Positions 53,145-63,393 of a stretch of DNA of 64,000 nt are shown here, in pieces. Made by a program: the position numbers and the translations under genes. Positions within the stretch are counted from its first letter, which is position 1, and the number at the start of each line of letters is the position of its first letter. Source of the DNA: an uncultured Pelagibacteraceae bacterium (lineage in GTDB: Bacteria; Pseudomonadota; Alphaproteobacteria; Pelagibacterales; Pelagibacteraceae). The stretch is taken from the NCBI GenBank assembly GCA_902618975.1, contig CACNCN010000001.1, forward strand, positions 124,001 through 188,000, written 5' to 3'. The notes beneath the pieces are model-generated. The model saw only the letters and a list, made by a program, of their open reading frames with translations, ran no database searches and was not told the DNA's origin.

Positions 53145-54764
53145 TTACATATTACCATATCTAGGACCTCCACCACCCTCTGGAGTGACCCAATTGATAT
53201 TTTGTGAAGGCTCTTTAATATCGCAAGTTTTACAGTGTATGCAATTTTGTGAGTTAATTACAAATTTTAATACGTCATTTTCTTTTTGAACCTCATACAC
53301 ACCCGCTGGACAGTATCTTTGAGCTGGTTCATCATATTTAGCTACATTAAAACTTATCGGTAATTCTGGGTTTTTTAAGTGTAAATGAACAGGTTGGTTA
53401 TCTGTGTGATTGGTGCCTGTTAAGTAAACAGAACTTGTCTTATCAAAAGTTAAAACATTATCAGGCTTAGGGTAATCAATTTTAGGCATTTTATCTGCTG
53501 GCATTAAAGCCTCATGATCTGAATGTTTATGACTTAAAGTAAAAGGAAGTTTACCTCTAAATAATATTTGGTCTATACCCGTAAAAATAATTCCTAAAAT
53601 CAGTCCCCAACTAAAACTTGGTTTAACATTTCTTGCAGCAAATAATTCTTCGTATACCCAGGATTTTTTAAATTTTTCTTCATAAATAGATAATGGTTTT
53701 TTATTTTTTAAATGTTCTATAATAGTCTCTGCTGCTATCATTCCACTTTTCATTGCTGTATGGGAGCCTTTAATCTTAGGCATATTTAGCGTTCCAGCAT
53801 CGCATCCAATTAATAATGCTCCTGGCATAAACATTTGTGGGAGACTTTGAAGACCTCCTTCTATTAAAGCCCTAGCTCCATATGAAATTCTTTTCCCACC
53901 TTCTATATATTTTTTAATTGATGGGTGTGTTTTAAATCTCTGAAACTCATCGAATGGGGATAAATGAGGATTTTTATAGTCTAAACCAATAACATATCCT
54001 AAAAAAATTTGTTTATTTTCTGCATGATACATAAAGCTTCCACCATATGTTTTGTTATCTAACGGCCATCCCGCAGTGTGCATTACAAGACCTTCTTCAT
54101 GTTGGTTTTGATCAACTTCCCAAATCTCTTTAAGACCAATTCCATATTGTTGTGGATCTTTTCCTTTATTTAATTCAAATTGTTTTATTAATTGTTTTCC
54201 AAGATGGCCTCTGCAACCTTCTGCAAACACTGTAACTTTGGCATGAAGTTCAATGCCAGACTCAAAACTATCTTTTTTTTTGCCCTCTTTATCAATACCC
54301 ATATCTTGAGTGGCAACACCTTTCACAGACCCATCTTCATTATAAATAATTTCACTTGCAGGAAAACCTGGAAAAATTTCAACACCAAGAGCTTCTGCTT
54401 GCTCTGCCAACCATCTACACATATTAGCTAAACTAATTATATAATTATTATGGTTTTTTTGAACTTTAGGTAATAACCATGTAGGCCAACTAAATGATTT
54501 GGTTTTTCCTAAAAATAAAAATTTTTCTTTTGTAACTTTAGTTTTAACGGGCGTATTTAATTCTTTCCAATTTGGAAATAATTCATCTAATGCTTTTGTT
54601 TCAAATACATTTCCAGATAAAATATGTGCACCAATCTCGGATGCTTTTTCTAAAACGCATACATTGGTTTCTGGATTAAGTTGTTTTAATTTAATTGCAG
54701 CCGAGAGACCTGATGGTCCACCACCGACAATAACAACATCATATTCCATTACTTCTCTGGACAT
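53145..54764 (-). CDS. etfD: Electron transfer flavoprotein-ubiquinone oxidoreductase
   Basis: 539 residues. FAD motif VVIVGGGPSGLSAAIKL near residue 9, EKASEIGAHILSGNV, membrane-attaching ubiquinone region (WGLILGIIFTGIDQILFRGKL), and C-terminal [4Fe-4S] ligands (RYCPAGVYE; CIHCKTCDIK). It moves electrons from reduced ETF to ubiquinone at the inner membrane. It is last gene of the dmgdh-etfB-etfA-etfD operon, 21 bases after etfA. Confidence 0.95.
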   Translation of the reverse strand: MSREVMEYDVVIVGGGPSGLSAAIKLKQLNPETNVCVLEKASEIGAHILSGNVFETKALDELFPNWKELNTPVKTKVTKEKFLFLGKTKSFSWPTWLLPKVQKNHNNYIISLANMCRWLAEQAEALGVEIFPGFPASEIIYNEDGSVKGVATQDMGIDKEGKKKDSFESGIELHAKVTVFAEGCRGHLGKQLIKQFELNKGKDPQQYGIGLKEIWEVDQNQHEEGLVMHTAGWPLDNKTYGGSFMYHAENKQIFLGYVIGLDYKNPHLSPFDEFQRFKTHPSIKKYIEGGKRISYGARALIEGGLQSLPQMFMPGALLIGCDAGTLNMPKIKGSHTAMKSGMIAAETIIEHLKNKKPLSIYEEKFKKSWVYEELFAARNVKPSFSWGLILGIIFTGIDQILFRGKLPFTLSHKHSDHEALMPADKMPKIDYPKPDNVLTFDKTSSVYLTGTNHTDNQPVHLHLKNPELPISFNVAKYDEPAQRYCPAGVYEVQKENDVLKFVINSQNCIHCKTCDIKEPSQNINWVTPEGGGGPRYGNM

Positions 54765-54785
54765 ATGATTTTTTTACAGTATTTA

Positions 54786-55739
54786 CTATTTTTGTATAGT
54801 GTTTAATTTGTTCAACTCTTCTAAGAATTGAGGTAGCGCCTCAAAAAGATCAGCTTCTAAACCGTAATCTGCAACGCTAAAAATAGGTGCTTCACCATCT
54901 TTATTAATTGCGACAATTACTTTACTCTCTTTCATTCCTGCTAGGTGTTGAATTGCACCTGAAATACCAACTGCAATATATAAATCAGGAACAACAACTT
55001 TGCCTGTCTGTCCAACTTGATGGTCGTTAGTAATATATCCTGCATCAACCGCTGCTCTAGATGCACCAATTGCTGCGTTTAATTTATCAGCAACAGCAGT
55101 AATTAGTTTAAAATTTTCACCACTTTGTAGACCTCTCCCTCCTGATATCACTATTCTAGCTGTGCCAAGTTCGGGTCTGTCAGATTTAATTTCCTCTTTT
55201 TTAATAAACTTAGTAAGTGAATATTCTTCACATGGCTCTCCTTTAACTATTTCCGCTGAACCTCCTGTTGAGGGTGCGGGGTCAAAAGATGTTGGTCTAA
55301 TTGTAACACATTTTTTTGAGTCATTTATTTTTACTGTAGCAAATGCATTACCTGCATAAATTGGTCTTAGAAAAGTATCAGCTGATAATACTTTTATTAT
55401 GTCACTTACTTGAGAAGTATCTAAATTTGCTGCAACTCTAGGCATTAAATTTTTTCCAAAGGTATTAGCGGCACTGACTATATGTGAATAATTTTCTGCA
55501 TTTTTTAAAATTACTGGTACATAATTTTCTGCAACGTAATTTTCGTAAATTGGGCTATCTACATGAATTACTTTTTTAACACCTGATACCTCTGATATTG
55601 ATTTAGCAACAATGTCTGCATTATGACCAATTAACAATACATGTGTATCTTGATCAATTTGTGTTGCAGCATTTATCACATTAAGAGTGAATGGTTTTAA
55701 CTCTTTATTATTATGCTCTGCAATTAATAATACTGCCAT
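54786..55739 (-). CDS. etfA: Electron transfer flavoprotein alpha subunit
   Basis: 317 residues. C-terminal FAD domain signature RIVISGGRGLQSGENFKLI, then GASRAAVDAGYITNDHQVGQ, KVVVPDLYIAVGISGAIQHL and NKDGEAPIFSVADYGLEADL. Together with EtfB it accepts electrons from dehydrogenases such as the dimethylglycine dehydrogenase encoded upstream. The start overlaps the etfB stop by one base. Confidence 0.96.
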   Translation of the reverse strand: MAVLLIAEHNNKELKPFTLNVINAATQIDQDTHVLLIGHNADIVAKSISEVSGVKKVIHVDSPIYENYVAENYVPVILKNAENYSHIVSAANTFGKNLMPRVAANLDTSQVSDIIKVLSADTFLRPIYAGNAFATVKINDSKKCVTIRPTSFDPAPSTGGSAEIVKGEPCEEYSLTKFIKKEEIKSDRPELGTARIVISGGRGLQSGENFKLITAVADKLNAAIGASRAAVDAGYITNDHQVGQTGKVVVPDLYIAVGISGAIQHLAGMKESKVIVAINKDGEAPIFSVADYGLEADLFEALPQFLEELNKLNTIQK

Positions 55740-56488
55740 TAGATTACCTTTGCCTCATTTTTTAATTTATTGACTAATTCTGCAACATTAGCAACTTTAA
55801 TTCCTGCTTTTCTCTTAGGAGGCTCTTCAACTTTAATTTGCTCGATTCTTGGTTTGGTATCAACTCCTAAATCTGTAGCACTCATTTGATCTAAAGGTTT
55901 TTTTTTAGCTTTCATAATATTGGGTAATGAAGCATACCTGGGTTCATTTAATCTTAAATCACAGGTTACAATAGCAGGAATATTTACCTCTATTGTTTCT
56001 AGACCCTCGTCTACCTCTCTTGTTACCTCTAAACTTTTATCTTTCACATCAATTTTTGACGCGAAAGTTGCTTGTGGCCAATTTAATAATGCAGCCAACA
56101 TTTGTCCAGTTTGGTTACAATCATCATCAATTGCCTGTTTGCCCATAAATACTAAATCTGGTTTCTCTTTCTCTACAACTGCTTTTAAAATTTTTGATAC
56201 AGCTAATGGTTCAATAATCCCATCAGCTTTAATATGAATTCCTCTATCAGCTCCAACCGCTAATGCTTTTCGAACTGTTTCCTGTGCTTTATCATCCCCT
56301 ATTGTGATAGCAACTATTTCTGTAGCTTTACCAGCCTCTTTAATTTTCACTGCTTCTTCAATCGCATTATCGTCTGGTGGATTTGTAGACATTTTTACGT
56401 TATCAGTTACAACTCCACTATTGTCTTCTTTAACTCTTATTTGGACGTTGTAATCAATAACTCTTTTTACTGCTACTAATATTTTCAT
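55739..56488 (-). CDS. etfB: Electron transfer flavoprotein beta subunit
   Basis: 249 residues, typical. [40 protein letters not shown], the AMP/ETF signature [20 protein letters not shown] and [13 protein letters not shown]. It is the AMP-binding partner of EtfA. It overlaps both the upstream dehydrogenase stop and the downstream etfA start by one base each, showing a strictly coupled set. Confidence 0.96.
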   Translation of the reverse strand: MKILVAVKRVIDYNVQIRVKEDNSGVVTDNVKMSTNPPDDNAIEEAVKIKEAGKATEIVAITIGDDKAQETVRKALAVGADRGIHIKADGIIEPLAVSKILKAVVEKEKPDLVFMGKQAIDDDCNQTGQMLAALLNWPQATFASKIDVKDKSLEVTREVDEGLETIEVNIPAIVTCDLRLNEPRYASLPNIMKAKKKPLDQMSATDLGVDTKPRIEQIKVEEPPKRKAGIKVANVAELVNKLKNEAKVI

Positions 56489-58920
56489 TATGCTCTTAAC
56501 AATTTATTTTCAGGATCATAAGGGCTTTCCTCTAAAATAGTAGCCTCATGTTTTTTTCCTAAAATTTCTACTTTTAATTTTTGTCCAACGTTAGCTAAAT
56601 CAGGCTTAACCATTCCTAATGCAATTGATTTTCCAAGTCTAAAACCATAATCACCACCTGTTGCTCTTCCAATAACACTTCCGTTTTCATATATTGGATT
56701 GTTTCCCAATACGTCAGCATCTTCTATATTATGCACCTCTAAAGTTACTAGCTTGTTATCAAAACCTTTTTCTCTCCATTTATTTAATGCCTCAAGTCCT
56801 ATGAAACTTCCTTTATTAGGATGAACAAACCTATCTAAACCACTTTCATACGGTGAGTATTCAATGGAAAGTTCAGTACCTACCAATTTATATGACTTTT
56901 CAACTCTTAAACTATTCATTGCCCTTATACCAAAGGGCTTAATACCTAAATCTTGTCCCGCCTCCATTAATTTATCAAATATATGGTTTTGATACTCAAT
57001 TGGATGATGAAGTTCCCATCCTAGCTCTCCAACAAAATTTACCCTCATTGCATTAACTGGCGCATAACCTACGTCAACATTTTTTGCACTTAACCATTTA
57101 AAATTTTCATTTGAAAAATCATCCTTAGAAACTCTTGTCATTAATTCTCTAGCTTTAGGACCTGAAACCACCAACACACCTGTACTATTAGTTAAATTTT
57201 CAAATTGAACAGACCCATCTTTTGGCATCCATTTTAATATCCAATCATGATCTAACCTTTGATAAGCTCCAGCTGAAACAAGATAAAAACTATCTTCGGC
57301 CTCTCTCATTACTGTAAATTCTGAGTGAACACCTCCTTTAGTGTTTAAAGCGTGACATAAATTAATTCTTCCAATTTTTTTGGGTAATTTGTTCGCGACT
57401 AAATTGTCTAAAAACTCCTCAGCTTTTGGCCCTTTTATTCTACATTTTGCAAATGCCGTCATATCTAAAAGACCAACATTCTCTCTTACATTCTTACACT
57501 CTTTTTGAATTGCATTAAACCATTTTGATCTTCTAAAAGACCAATCATCTTTTTGCTCCATTCCATCAGTCGCAAAAAAATTTGGTCTCTCCCATCCAAA
57601 TTTTTGACCGAATACTGCACCTAAATTTTTCATACGATCATAACATGGTGCTGTTCTTAGTGGTCTTGCAGCTGGTCGCTCCTCATCTGGAAAGTGAGTA
57701 ATAAAAACATGGCTGTATGCCTCCTCATTTTTTGTTTTCAAGTAAGATTTCGAACAATAGTCTCCATATCTTCTTGGTTCAACACCAAGCATATCGATTG
57801 TTGGTTCGCCATCAACTATCCACTCTGCCAATTGCCATCCTGCTCCACCTGCGGCTGTTATTCCAAAACTATGTCCCTCATTAATCCAAAAATTTTTAAG
57901 TCCCCAAGCCGGTCCAACAATTGGATTACCATCTGGAGTATAACATATTGCTCCATTATAAACTTTTTTTACTCCAACTTCTCCAAATGCAGGGACACGA
58001 TGAATTGCACCCTCAATGTGTGGCGCGAGTCTCTCTAAATCTTCTTGAAAAAGTTCATATTCTGAATCTTTTGATGGACCATCCACGTAGCAAGCTGGTG
58101 CACCATCTTCATATGGTCCTAAAATAAGTCCACCCGCTTCTTCTCTCATATACCATCTGCTATCGCTATCTCTTAGCACTCCCATTTCAGGTAAACCCTC
58201 TTTTTTTCTTTTTTGAATCTCTGGATGTGGTTCTGTTACAATATACTGATGTTCAACTGGAATAACTGGAATATCTAATCCAACCATTTTACCTGTTTGT
58301 CTTGCAAAATTACCTGAACAAGAAATAACATGTTCACATTCAATAGAACCTTTATCAGTTTCAACTACCCATCCATTCTTCGTTTGTTTGATACCTAATA
58401 CTGTTGTATTTCTGTAAATTTCTGCACCTCTATTTCTGGCTCCTGTTGCTAACGCTTGAGTTAAATCTGCTGGCTGTATGTAGCCATCCTCAGGATGTTG
58501 TATTGCACCAACTAAATCATCCGTATGGCATAAAGGCCAAATTTCTTTAACTTGCTCAGGTTTTAAAAAATTTACTTTTACTCCAATAGTTTGAGCAACT
58601 CCTGCGTATTGATAATATTCATCCATTCTATCTTTGTTGCTTGCTAATCTTATATTTGAAACAACACTAAAACCAACATTTTTGCCAGTCTCTTCCTCAA
58701 GTGTTTTGTATAAGTTCACTGCATATTTATGTAATTGTCCAACTGAATAACTCATATTAAATAATGGTAATAATCCAGCAGCATGCCAAGTTGATCCCGA
58801 AGTTAATTCTTTTCTCTCTACTAAAACAACATCAGACCAACCTTTTTTTGCTAAGTGATATAGGGCGCTAACCCCAACTACACCTCCACCCACAACAACA
58901 ACTTTAGCTTTATTTTTCAT
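56488..58920 (-). CDS. Dimethylglycine/sarcosine dehydrogenase family protein (FAD oxidase domain plus aminomethyltransferase domain)
   Basis: 810 residues. DAO-type FAD domain (about 1-400) with [20 protein letters not shown] at 7-26 and His46 in GSTWHAAGL, the residue that binds FAD covalently in the mammalian enzyme. The C-terminal GCV-T-like domain (about 425-800) binds tetrahydrofolate. It demethylates dimethylglycine or sarcosine, passing one-carbon units to folate and electrons to ETF, whose genes follow at once. The methylated substrate is not certain; length fits dimethylglycine dehydrogenase. Confidence 0.88.
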   Translation of the reverse strand: MKNKAKVVVVGGGVVGVSALYHLAKKGWSDVVLVERKELTSGSTWHAAGLLPLFNMSYSVGQLHKYAVNLYKTLEEETGKNVGFSVVSNIRLASNKDRMDEYYQYAGVAQTIGVKVNFLKPEQVKEIWPLCHTDDLVGAIQHPEDGYIQPADLTQALATGARNRGAEIYRNTTVLGIKQTKNGWVVETDKGSIECEHVISCSGNFARQTGKMVGLDIPVIPVEHQYIVTEPHPEIQKRKKEGLPEMGVLRDSDSRWYMREEAGGLILGPYEDGAPACYVDGPSKDSEYELFQEDLERLAPHIEGAIHRVPAFGEVGVKKVYNGAICYTPDGNPIVGPAWGLKNFWINEGHSFGITAAGGAGWQLAEWIVDGEPTIDMLGVEPRRYGDYCSKSYLKTKNEEAYSHVFITHFPDEERPAARPLRTAPCYDRMKNLGAVFGQKFGWERPNFFATDGMEQKDDWSFRRSKWFNAIQKECKNVRENVGLLDMTAFAKCRIKGPKAEEFLDNLVANKLPKKIGRINLCHALNTKGGVHSEFTVMREAEDSFYLVSAGAYQRLDHDWILKWMPKDGSVQFENLTNSTGVLVVSGPKARELMTRVSKDDFSNENFKWLSAKNVDVGYAPVNAMRVNFVGELGWELHHPIEYQNHIFDKLMEAGQDLGIKPFGIRAMNSLRVEKSYKLVGTELSIEYSPYESGLDRFVHPNKGSFIGLEALNKWREKGFDNKLVTLEVHNIEDADVLGNNPIYENGSVIGRATGGDYGFRLGKSIALGMVKPDLANVGQKLKVEILGKKHEATILEESPYDPENKLLRA

Positions 58921-58963
58921 TTATTGATTTCTACTAAATTTTAATATTTTACGAAACAAAAAT

Positions 58964-59170
58964 CTATTGTTCGTCGTCAGAATCTCTCCAACCTTTAATG
59001 TATAACAAATAAGATGCAACGCTTACACTGATAGCCCCAGCTACCATGCCGCAGTTAAGTCCAACAACCTTTCCAAAGAAATACCATCCAATTTGGGTCG
59101 CTCCTATTGGTGGAACACATAAGATTGCCATTAAGACAGGTAGTTTTTTATAAAATGGCCATTTGTCCAT
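58964..59170 (-). CDS. Small membrane protein (68 residues)
   Basis: The start at 59170 overlaps the DUF4864 gene stop as TAATG; a start at 59224 would add 18 residues read inside the upstream gene. MDKWPFYKKLPVLMAILCVP, PIGATQIGWYFFGKVVGLNC and GMVAGAISVSVASYLLYIKG form two helices joined by a short loop, with a C-terminal acidic tail RDSDDEQ. Function unknown; cotranscribed with the secreted DUF4864 protein. Confidence 0.75.
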   Translation of the reverse strand: MDKWPFYKKLPVLMAILCVPPIGATQIGWYFFGKVVGLNCGMVAGAISVSVASYLLYIKGWRDSDDEQ

Positions 59171-59634
59171 TATATTGATGAACCCATATCTAAAGGTTGT
59201 GAGACTGAGGTTGTTAGCCAACAATCTTTTAAAGGACCTGATGATTTGTATTTTTCAACTTTCCACTGAAATTTATAATATTTTTTGTCTTCATCCATTA
59301 TAGTTACCTCATACATTGCAACTTCATTTGTTAAATAAACTTGATCTACTTTGTGCTCTTTGTGATTTAAAAGCATTGAGTAAGATGCACCTTTTAGCAT
59401 CGACTTAAACTTTTCCAATGGTCCAGTGTATCTTTGGTTATTAGGATGTGCAAATTCCCACGTTTGCTCAATACCACTATCTTTACTTGGTGTATCATTG
59501 TTCATCAAGCCTCTTAATTGAATTTTTACAACTTGTATTGGTTCTATTCCATTATTTGGTTTAATTAATTCACCAAAAGCTGGCAAGCAATAAAAGATCG
59601 TCACAAAAATTAAAGTTAATTTTTTTAAATGCAT
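59170..59634 (-). CDS. Secreted DUF4864 family protein
   Basis: 154 residues. Signal peptide MHLKKLTLIFVTIFYCLPAFG, then the DUF4864 pattern IQVVKIQLRGLMNNDTPSKD, GIEQTWEFAHPNNQRYTGPL and KFKSMLKGASYSMLLNHKEH. The fold is expected to be NTF2-like. Function is unknown; homologues in alphaproteobacteria and cyanobacteria are also uncharacterised. Divergent from the dehydrogenase at 59682. Confidence 0.85.
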   Translation of the reverse strand: MHLKKLTLIFVTIFYCLPAFGELIKPNNGIEPIQVVKIQLRGLMNNDTPSKDSGIEQTWEFAHPNNQRYTGPLEKFKSMLKGASYSMLLNHKEHKVDQVYLTNEVAMYEVTIMDEDKKYYKFQWKVEKYKSSGPLKDCWLTTSVSQPLDMGSSI

Positions 59635-59681
59635 TTTATTAATTTAAATATATTATTAAAATCTTAACGATTGATACAAAA

Positions 59682-60623
59682 ATGAAAATAGGATTTATTG
59701 GCTTAGGTAACGTGGGAGGAAAAATAGCTAATAACTTAATTAAAAGCAGATATAAGCTAATAGTAAGAGACTTAGATCTAAAATTATTGAAAAAATTTAA
59801 AAAAAAAGGAGCAATTTTAGCTAGTTCTCCAAAAGAATTAGCAGAAAATAGTGATATAATTATTACCTGTCTTCCTTCACCTAAAACATGCTCAAAAGTG
59901 ATGACTGCAAAAAATGGAGTGCTTAAAGGTTTGTCAAAAAATAAAATTTGGCTTGAAATGAGCACAACTGATGAGTCAGAAGTTAAACGAATAGGAATGA
60001 TGGTAAAGAAAAAGGGTTGCTTTACATTAGATGTACCAGTAAGTGGCGGTTGTCATAGAGCGGCGACTGGAAATATTTCGATTTTTGTGGGAGGCGAAAA
60101 AAAAATTTTTAAAAAAGTCTTGCCTGTTTTAAAATGTATGGGTAGAAAAATTTTATATACTGGAGAATTGGGTACTGCATCAATTTTAAAAGTCATTACA
60201 AACTATTTAGCATCAGTTCATTTAGCTGCACTTGGTGAGGCGTGGACTGTAGCAAAAAAGTCAAAACTTAATTTAAATAAAACTTACAAAGGAATAGCTG
60301 CTTCATCTGGCAATTCTTTTGTTCATGAAACAGAAAGTCAGGTAATATTAAATGGATCTTACAATATTAATTTCACAATGGATTTGGTTAAAAAAGATAT
60401 GAAATTATTCAATGATCTATCAAAAAAAATAAAAACACCCTTAGAAATATCACCGTTTATTCTTAATATCTTTAACAAAGCTCAGAAAAAATATGGATCT
60501 AAAGCTTGGTCCTCGATGGTTGTAAAAAGATTAGAGGACAAGTATAAATTAAAATTTAGAGCACCGGGTTTTCCAAAAGAGTTGAAAGATTTTAAAAAGC
60601 AAAAAAAAGGTTATGAAATTTAA
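59682..60623 (+). CDS. Beta-hydroxyacid dehydrogenase (3-hydroxyisobutyrate dehydrogenase-like)
   Basis: 313 residues. NAD motif GFIGLGNVGGKIANNL at residues 4-19, DVPVSGGCHRAATGNISIFVGG near residue 115 (split at ATGN) and the catalytic Lys in ASILKVITNYLASVH near residue 170. It oxidises a 3-hydroxy acid such as 3-hydroxyisobutyrate or a 2-hydroxy-3-oxo acid. Paired with an aldehyde dehydrogenase gene 20 bases downstream, it would feed the semialdehyde forward. Exact substrate unknown. Confidence 0.9.
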   Translation: MKIGFIGLGNVGGKIANNLIKSRYKLIVRDLDLKLLKKFKKKGAILASSPKELAENSDIIITCLPSPKTCSKVMTAKNGVLKGLSKNKIWLEMSTTDESEVKRIGMMVKKKGCFTLDVPVSGGCHRAATGNISIFVGGEKKIFKKVLPVLKCMGRKILYTGELGTASILKVITNYLASVHLAALGEAWTVAKKSKLNLNKTYKGIAASSGNSFVHETESQVILNGSYNINFTMDLVKKDMKLFNDLSKKIKTPLEISPFILNIFNKAQKKYGSKAWSSMVVKRLEDKYKLKFRAPGFPKELKDFKKQKKGYEI

Positions 60624-60643
60624 CAATTATGCTACAATAGTTT

Positions 60644-62077
60644 ATGTTAGATAAAAAAAAATTTTACATAAATGGTAAATGGGTAGATCCAAAAAATCCA
60701 AATAATTTTGAAGTAATTAATCCATCTACTGAAGAAGTTTGCGCTGTTATAAACCTTGGAAGTTCAGATGATACAAATTCGGCAGTTAAAGCTGCAAGAA
60801 AAGCTTTTGACACATGGAAAGAAACATCTAAAGAAGAAAGATTAACGTTGCTGGAAAAACTTCTAACAATATACAAAGATAGATGGGATGATATGACAGA
60901 TTCAATTACAACTGAATTAGGTTGTCCAAAAGATTGGTGTTCTGCAAATCAAACTTCATCGGGTGCAGGTCATATAGAAGATTTTATAAAAAGATTAAAA
61001 GATTTCAATTTTGAACCTGGATTTGATAAAGGCTCAGTTAACCATATTGTTTATGAACCAATTGGAGTTTGTGGTTTAATAACTCCTTGGAACTGGCCGA
61101 TAAATCAGATTGCACTAAAAGTAATTCCTGCATTCGCGACTGGATGTACAATGATATTGAAACCTTCTGAGATCGCTCCACTTTCAGGAATGTTATTTGC
61201 TGAAATGATACACGAAGCAGGTTTTCCTGCAGGTGTTTTTAATTTAGTTAATGGAGATGGTCCCGGCGTAGGAACAGATTTATCAGGACATCCTGATGTA
61301 GATATGGTTTCTTTTACCGGTTCTACCAGGGCAGGAAAATTAATAACTAAAAATGCGGCGGACACAATTAAAAGAGTATGTTTAGAATTAGGTGGTAAAG
61401 GTGGAAATATTGTTTTTGCAGATGCATATCCAGATGCTGTTAGAGATGGAATTAGAAACGTCATGAGTAATTCGGGACAATCTTGTGATGCTCCAACAAG
61501 AATGTTAGTTGAAAAATCTATTTACAAGAGAGCAGTTGAGGAAGCTGCAGATGAAGCACAAAAAATTAGAGTAGATTTAGCATCAAAAGCTGGCGAACAT
61601 ATTGGTCCTGTAATATCTAAAACCCAGTTTGATAAAATTCAAAGCCTTATTAAAAGTGGAATAGATGAGGGTGCAACTTTAGTTGCGGGAGGACCAGACA
61701 AACCTGAAAACTTTAAAAAAGGTTACTTTATAAAACCAACTGTATTTACTGACGTAAATAATAACATGAGAATAGCAAAAGAGGAAATCTTTGGTCCTGT
61801 TTTGTCTATAATACCTTTTGAAAATGAAGAGGAAGCTATCAAAATAACAAATGATACTGAATATGGGCTTGGAAATTATCTACAAACAGAAGATAAGGAA
61901 AAAGCTAAAAGAGTCTCAAAGAAATTAAGATCAGGAATTGTTTACGTAAATCATAAACCCGCAGACTCTGGGACACCTTTTGGGGGATATAGACAATCTG
62001 GAAACGGACGTGAGGGTGGAACATGGGGCCTTCATGAATATTTAGAAGTTAAAACAATCACCGAGTGGAAAAATTAA
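60644..62077 (+). CDS. NAD(P)-dependent aldehyde dehydrogenase
   Basis: 477 residues. PWNWPINQI and ILKPSEIAPLSG in the cofactor domain, general base Glu in CLELGGKGGNIVF near residue 247 and catalytic Cys in NSGQSCDAPTRML near residue 281; EEIFGPVLSI and PFGGYRQSGNGREGG follow. It oxidises an aldehyde to its acid. It lacks the CoA-acylating signature of methylmalonate semialdehyde dehydrogenase, so a simple hydrolytic family member. The VOC gene starts 1 base after its stop. Confidence 0.93.
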   Translation: MLDKKKFYINGKWVDPKNPNNFEVINPSTEEVCAVINLGSSDDTNSAVKAARKAFDTWKETSKEERLTLLEKLLTIYKDRWDDMTDSITTELGCPKDWCSANQTSSGAGHIEDFIKRLKDFNFEPGFDKGSVNHIVYEPIGVCGLITPWNWPINQIALKVIPAFATGCTMILKPSEIAPLSGMLFAEMIHEAGFPAGVFNLVNGDGPGVGTDLSGHPDVDMVSFTGSTRAGKLITKNAADTIKRVCLELGGKGGNIVFADAYPDAVRDGIRNVMSNSGQSCDAPTRMLVEKSIYKRAVEEAADEAQKIRVDLASKAGEHIGPVISKTQFDKIQSLIKSGIDEGATLVAGGPDKPENFKKGYFIKPTVFTDVNNNMRIAKEEIFGPVLSIIPFENEEEAIKITNDTEYGLGNYLQTEDKEKAKRVSKKLRSGIVYVNHKPADSGTPFGGYRQSGNGREGGTWGLHEYLEVKTITEWKN

Positions 62078-62078
62078 A

Positions 62079-62462
62079 ATGATTGGTTATGTGATGGTTG
62101 GAACTAACAATCTTGATAAGGCAATTATTTTTTATGATGAAGTTCTAAAAATTATAAATTTAACTAGAAAAGATACTGATGAAGTTTGTGCAGGTTACAC
62201 ACAAATTAATGGAGATGGTAGTATAGAATTTTATGTAACTAAACCTGCAAATAAAAAAACAGCAACATTTGGAAATGGGACACAAGTTTCTTTTTTAGTT
62301 TCATCAAGAAAAATAGTAGATAAATTTCACGAGATTGCTTTAAAAGCCGGTGGTACTAGTGAAGGAAATGGTGGTGAAAGACCTGAGGGTTCAGGTGTTT
62401 ACTATTCATATATTCGTGATCTAGATGGAAATAAAATCTGCGCTTTTACAAATAACAAATAG
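62079..62462 (+). CDS. VOC (glyoxalase-fold) family protein
   Basis: 127 residues. MIGYVMVGTNNLDKAIIFYD gives the first beta-alpha module; GVYYSYIRDLDGNKICAF is the closing strand with Asp, typical of bacterial VOC proteins of this size. Possible metal ligands of classical glyoxalase I are not all present. It lies in the dehydrogenase operon and may handle a reactive aldehyde or glutathione adduct. Function not deducible. Confidence 0.88.
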   Translation: MIGYVMVGTNNLDKAIIFYDEVLKIINLTRKDTDEVCAGYTQINGDGSIEFYVTKPANKKTATFGNGTQVSFLVSSRKIVDKFHEIALKAGGTSEGNGGERPEGSGVYYSYIRDLDGNKICAFTNNK

Positions 62463-62467
62463 CTTCA

Positions 62468-63379
62468 ATGACGTACTCATTTATAGATGAAAGATTAAAA
62501 CAAGGTAAGACAATCATTTTAGATGGGGGTATTGGAGGAGAGTTACAAAAGGTTGGGGCAAAAATGGATAAAGGTTTATGGTGTGGAAGATGTTCGCTAG
62601 ATAGTCCTGATAAATTATTAAAAGTACATAATAATTATATAAATGCAGGTGCCGATGTAATCACAACAAATACTTATGCCTCAACACCTATATCTATGAA
62701 AAAATATGGTTATGAAAACTTAATCGAGGAATGTAATTTAAAAAGTGTTGAAATTGCAAAAGAAGCTGCTGATGGAAAAAATGTAGCTGTTGCAGGATCG
62801 GTATCCACTTATGGTTATTTTTTAAAAGATGGTGTAGAAAACATGTTGCCCAGTTTTAATGAGCATTTAAAAATTTTATCTAACTCAGGTGTTGATCTAA
62901 TAATACTAGAAGCAATGTCATCTCAATATGACATCATTGAAACTCTTTTAAAATGTTCTAAGAAAATTAATATACCCATATGGCTTTCTATATCGTGTGT
63001 ATTTGATAGAAATAAGGAAATTTATCTAGGATATGACGATGACGTAAAAAATGACAAACCTCAGATTTATGAAAATTTTAAAGACACGTTGCATAAAATT
63101 AAAAAAATACACTCAGGACCAATCTTAGTAGCACATTCAAATATGAGTGTTACTGAAGAAGCTATAAAGATTTTAAAAGATAACTATAATAAAATAATTG
63201 GAGCATATCCAAACAGAGGGTATTTTGAAAAACCTGAGTGGAAATTTTCAGATAATATTCAACCAAAAGACTATTTGAATAAAGCAAAAAGTTGGAAAAA
63301 TAACGGTGCTCAGATAATTGGTGGATGCTGTGGTATTGGATTAGAAGAAATAAAAGCAATATCAATTCTAAAAAATTAA
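62468..63379 (+). CDS. Homocysteine S-methyltransferase family protein
   Basis: 303 residues. ILDGGIGGELQKVGAKM near the N-terminus, NAGADVITTNTYASTP near residue 58, DLIILEAMSSQYDI and the C-terminal zinc motif IIGGCCGIG (Cys287, Cys288). The third zinc Cys of BHMT/MmuM (in a G-x-N-C block) is replaced: the aligned segment reads VAHSNMSV with Ser224. It may use another methyl donor or another mode of zinc binding. It is in a likely operon from 59682, with msrA 14 bases downstream. Confidence 0.85.
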   Translation: MTYSFIDERLKQGKTIILDGGIGGELQKVGAKMDKGLWCGRCSLDSPDKLLKVHNNYINAGADVITTNTYASTPISMKKYGYENLIEECNLKSVEIAKEAADGKNVAVAGSVSTYGYFLKDGVENMLPSFNEHLKILSNSGVDLIILEAMSSQYDIIETLLKCSKKINIPIWLSISCVFDRNKEIYLGYDDDVKNDKPQIYENFKDTLHKIKKIHSGPILVAHSNMSVTEEAIKILKDNYNKIIGAYPNRGYFEKPEWKFSDNIQPKDYLNKAKSWKNNGAQIIGGCCGIGLEEIKAISILKN

Positions 63380-63393
63380 TATAATATAAACTT

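Noticed and set aside
57694..58127. Open frames on the + strand inside the dimethylglycine dehydrogenase gene.
   Set aside because: Fully antisense to conserved domain sequence, with no supporting start or protein-like composition.
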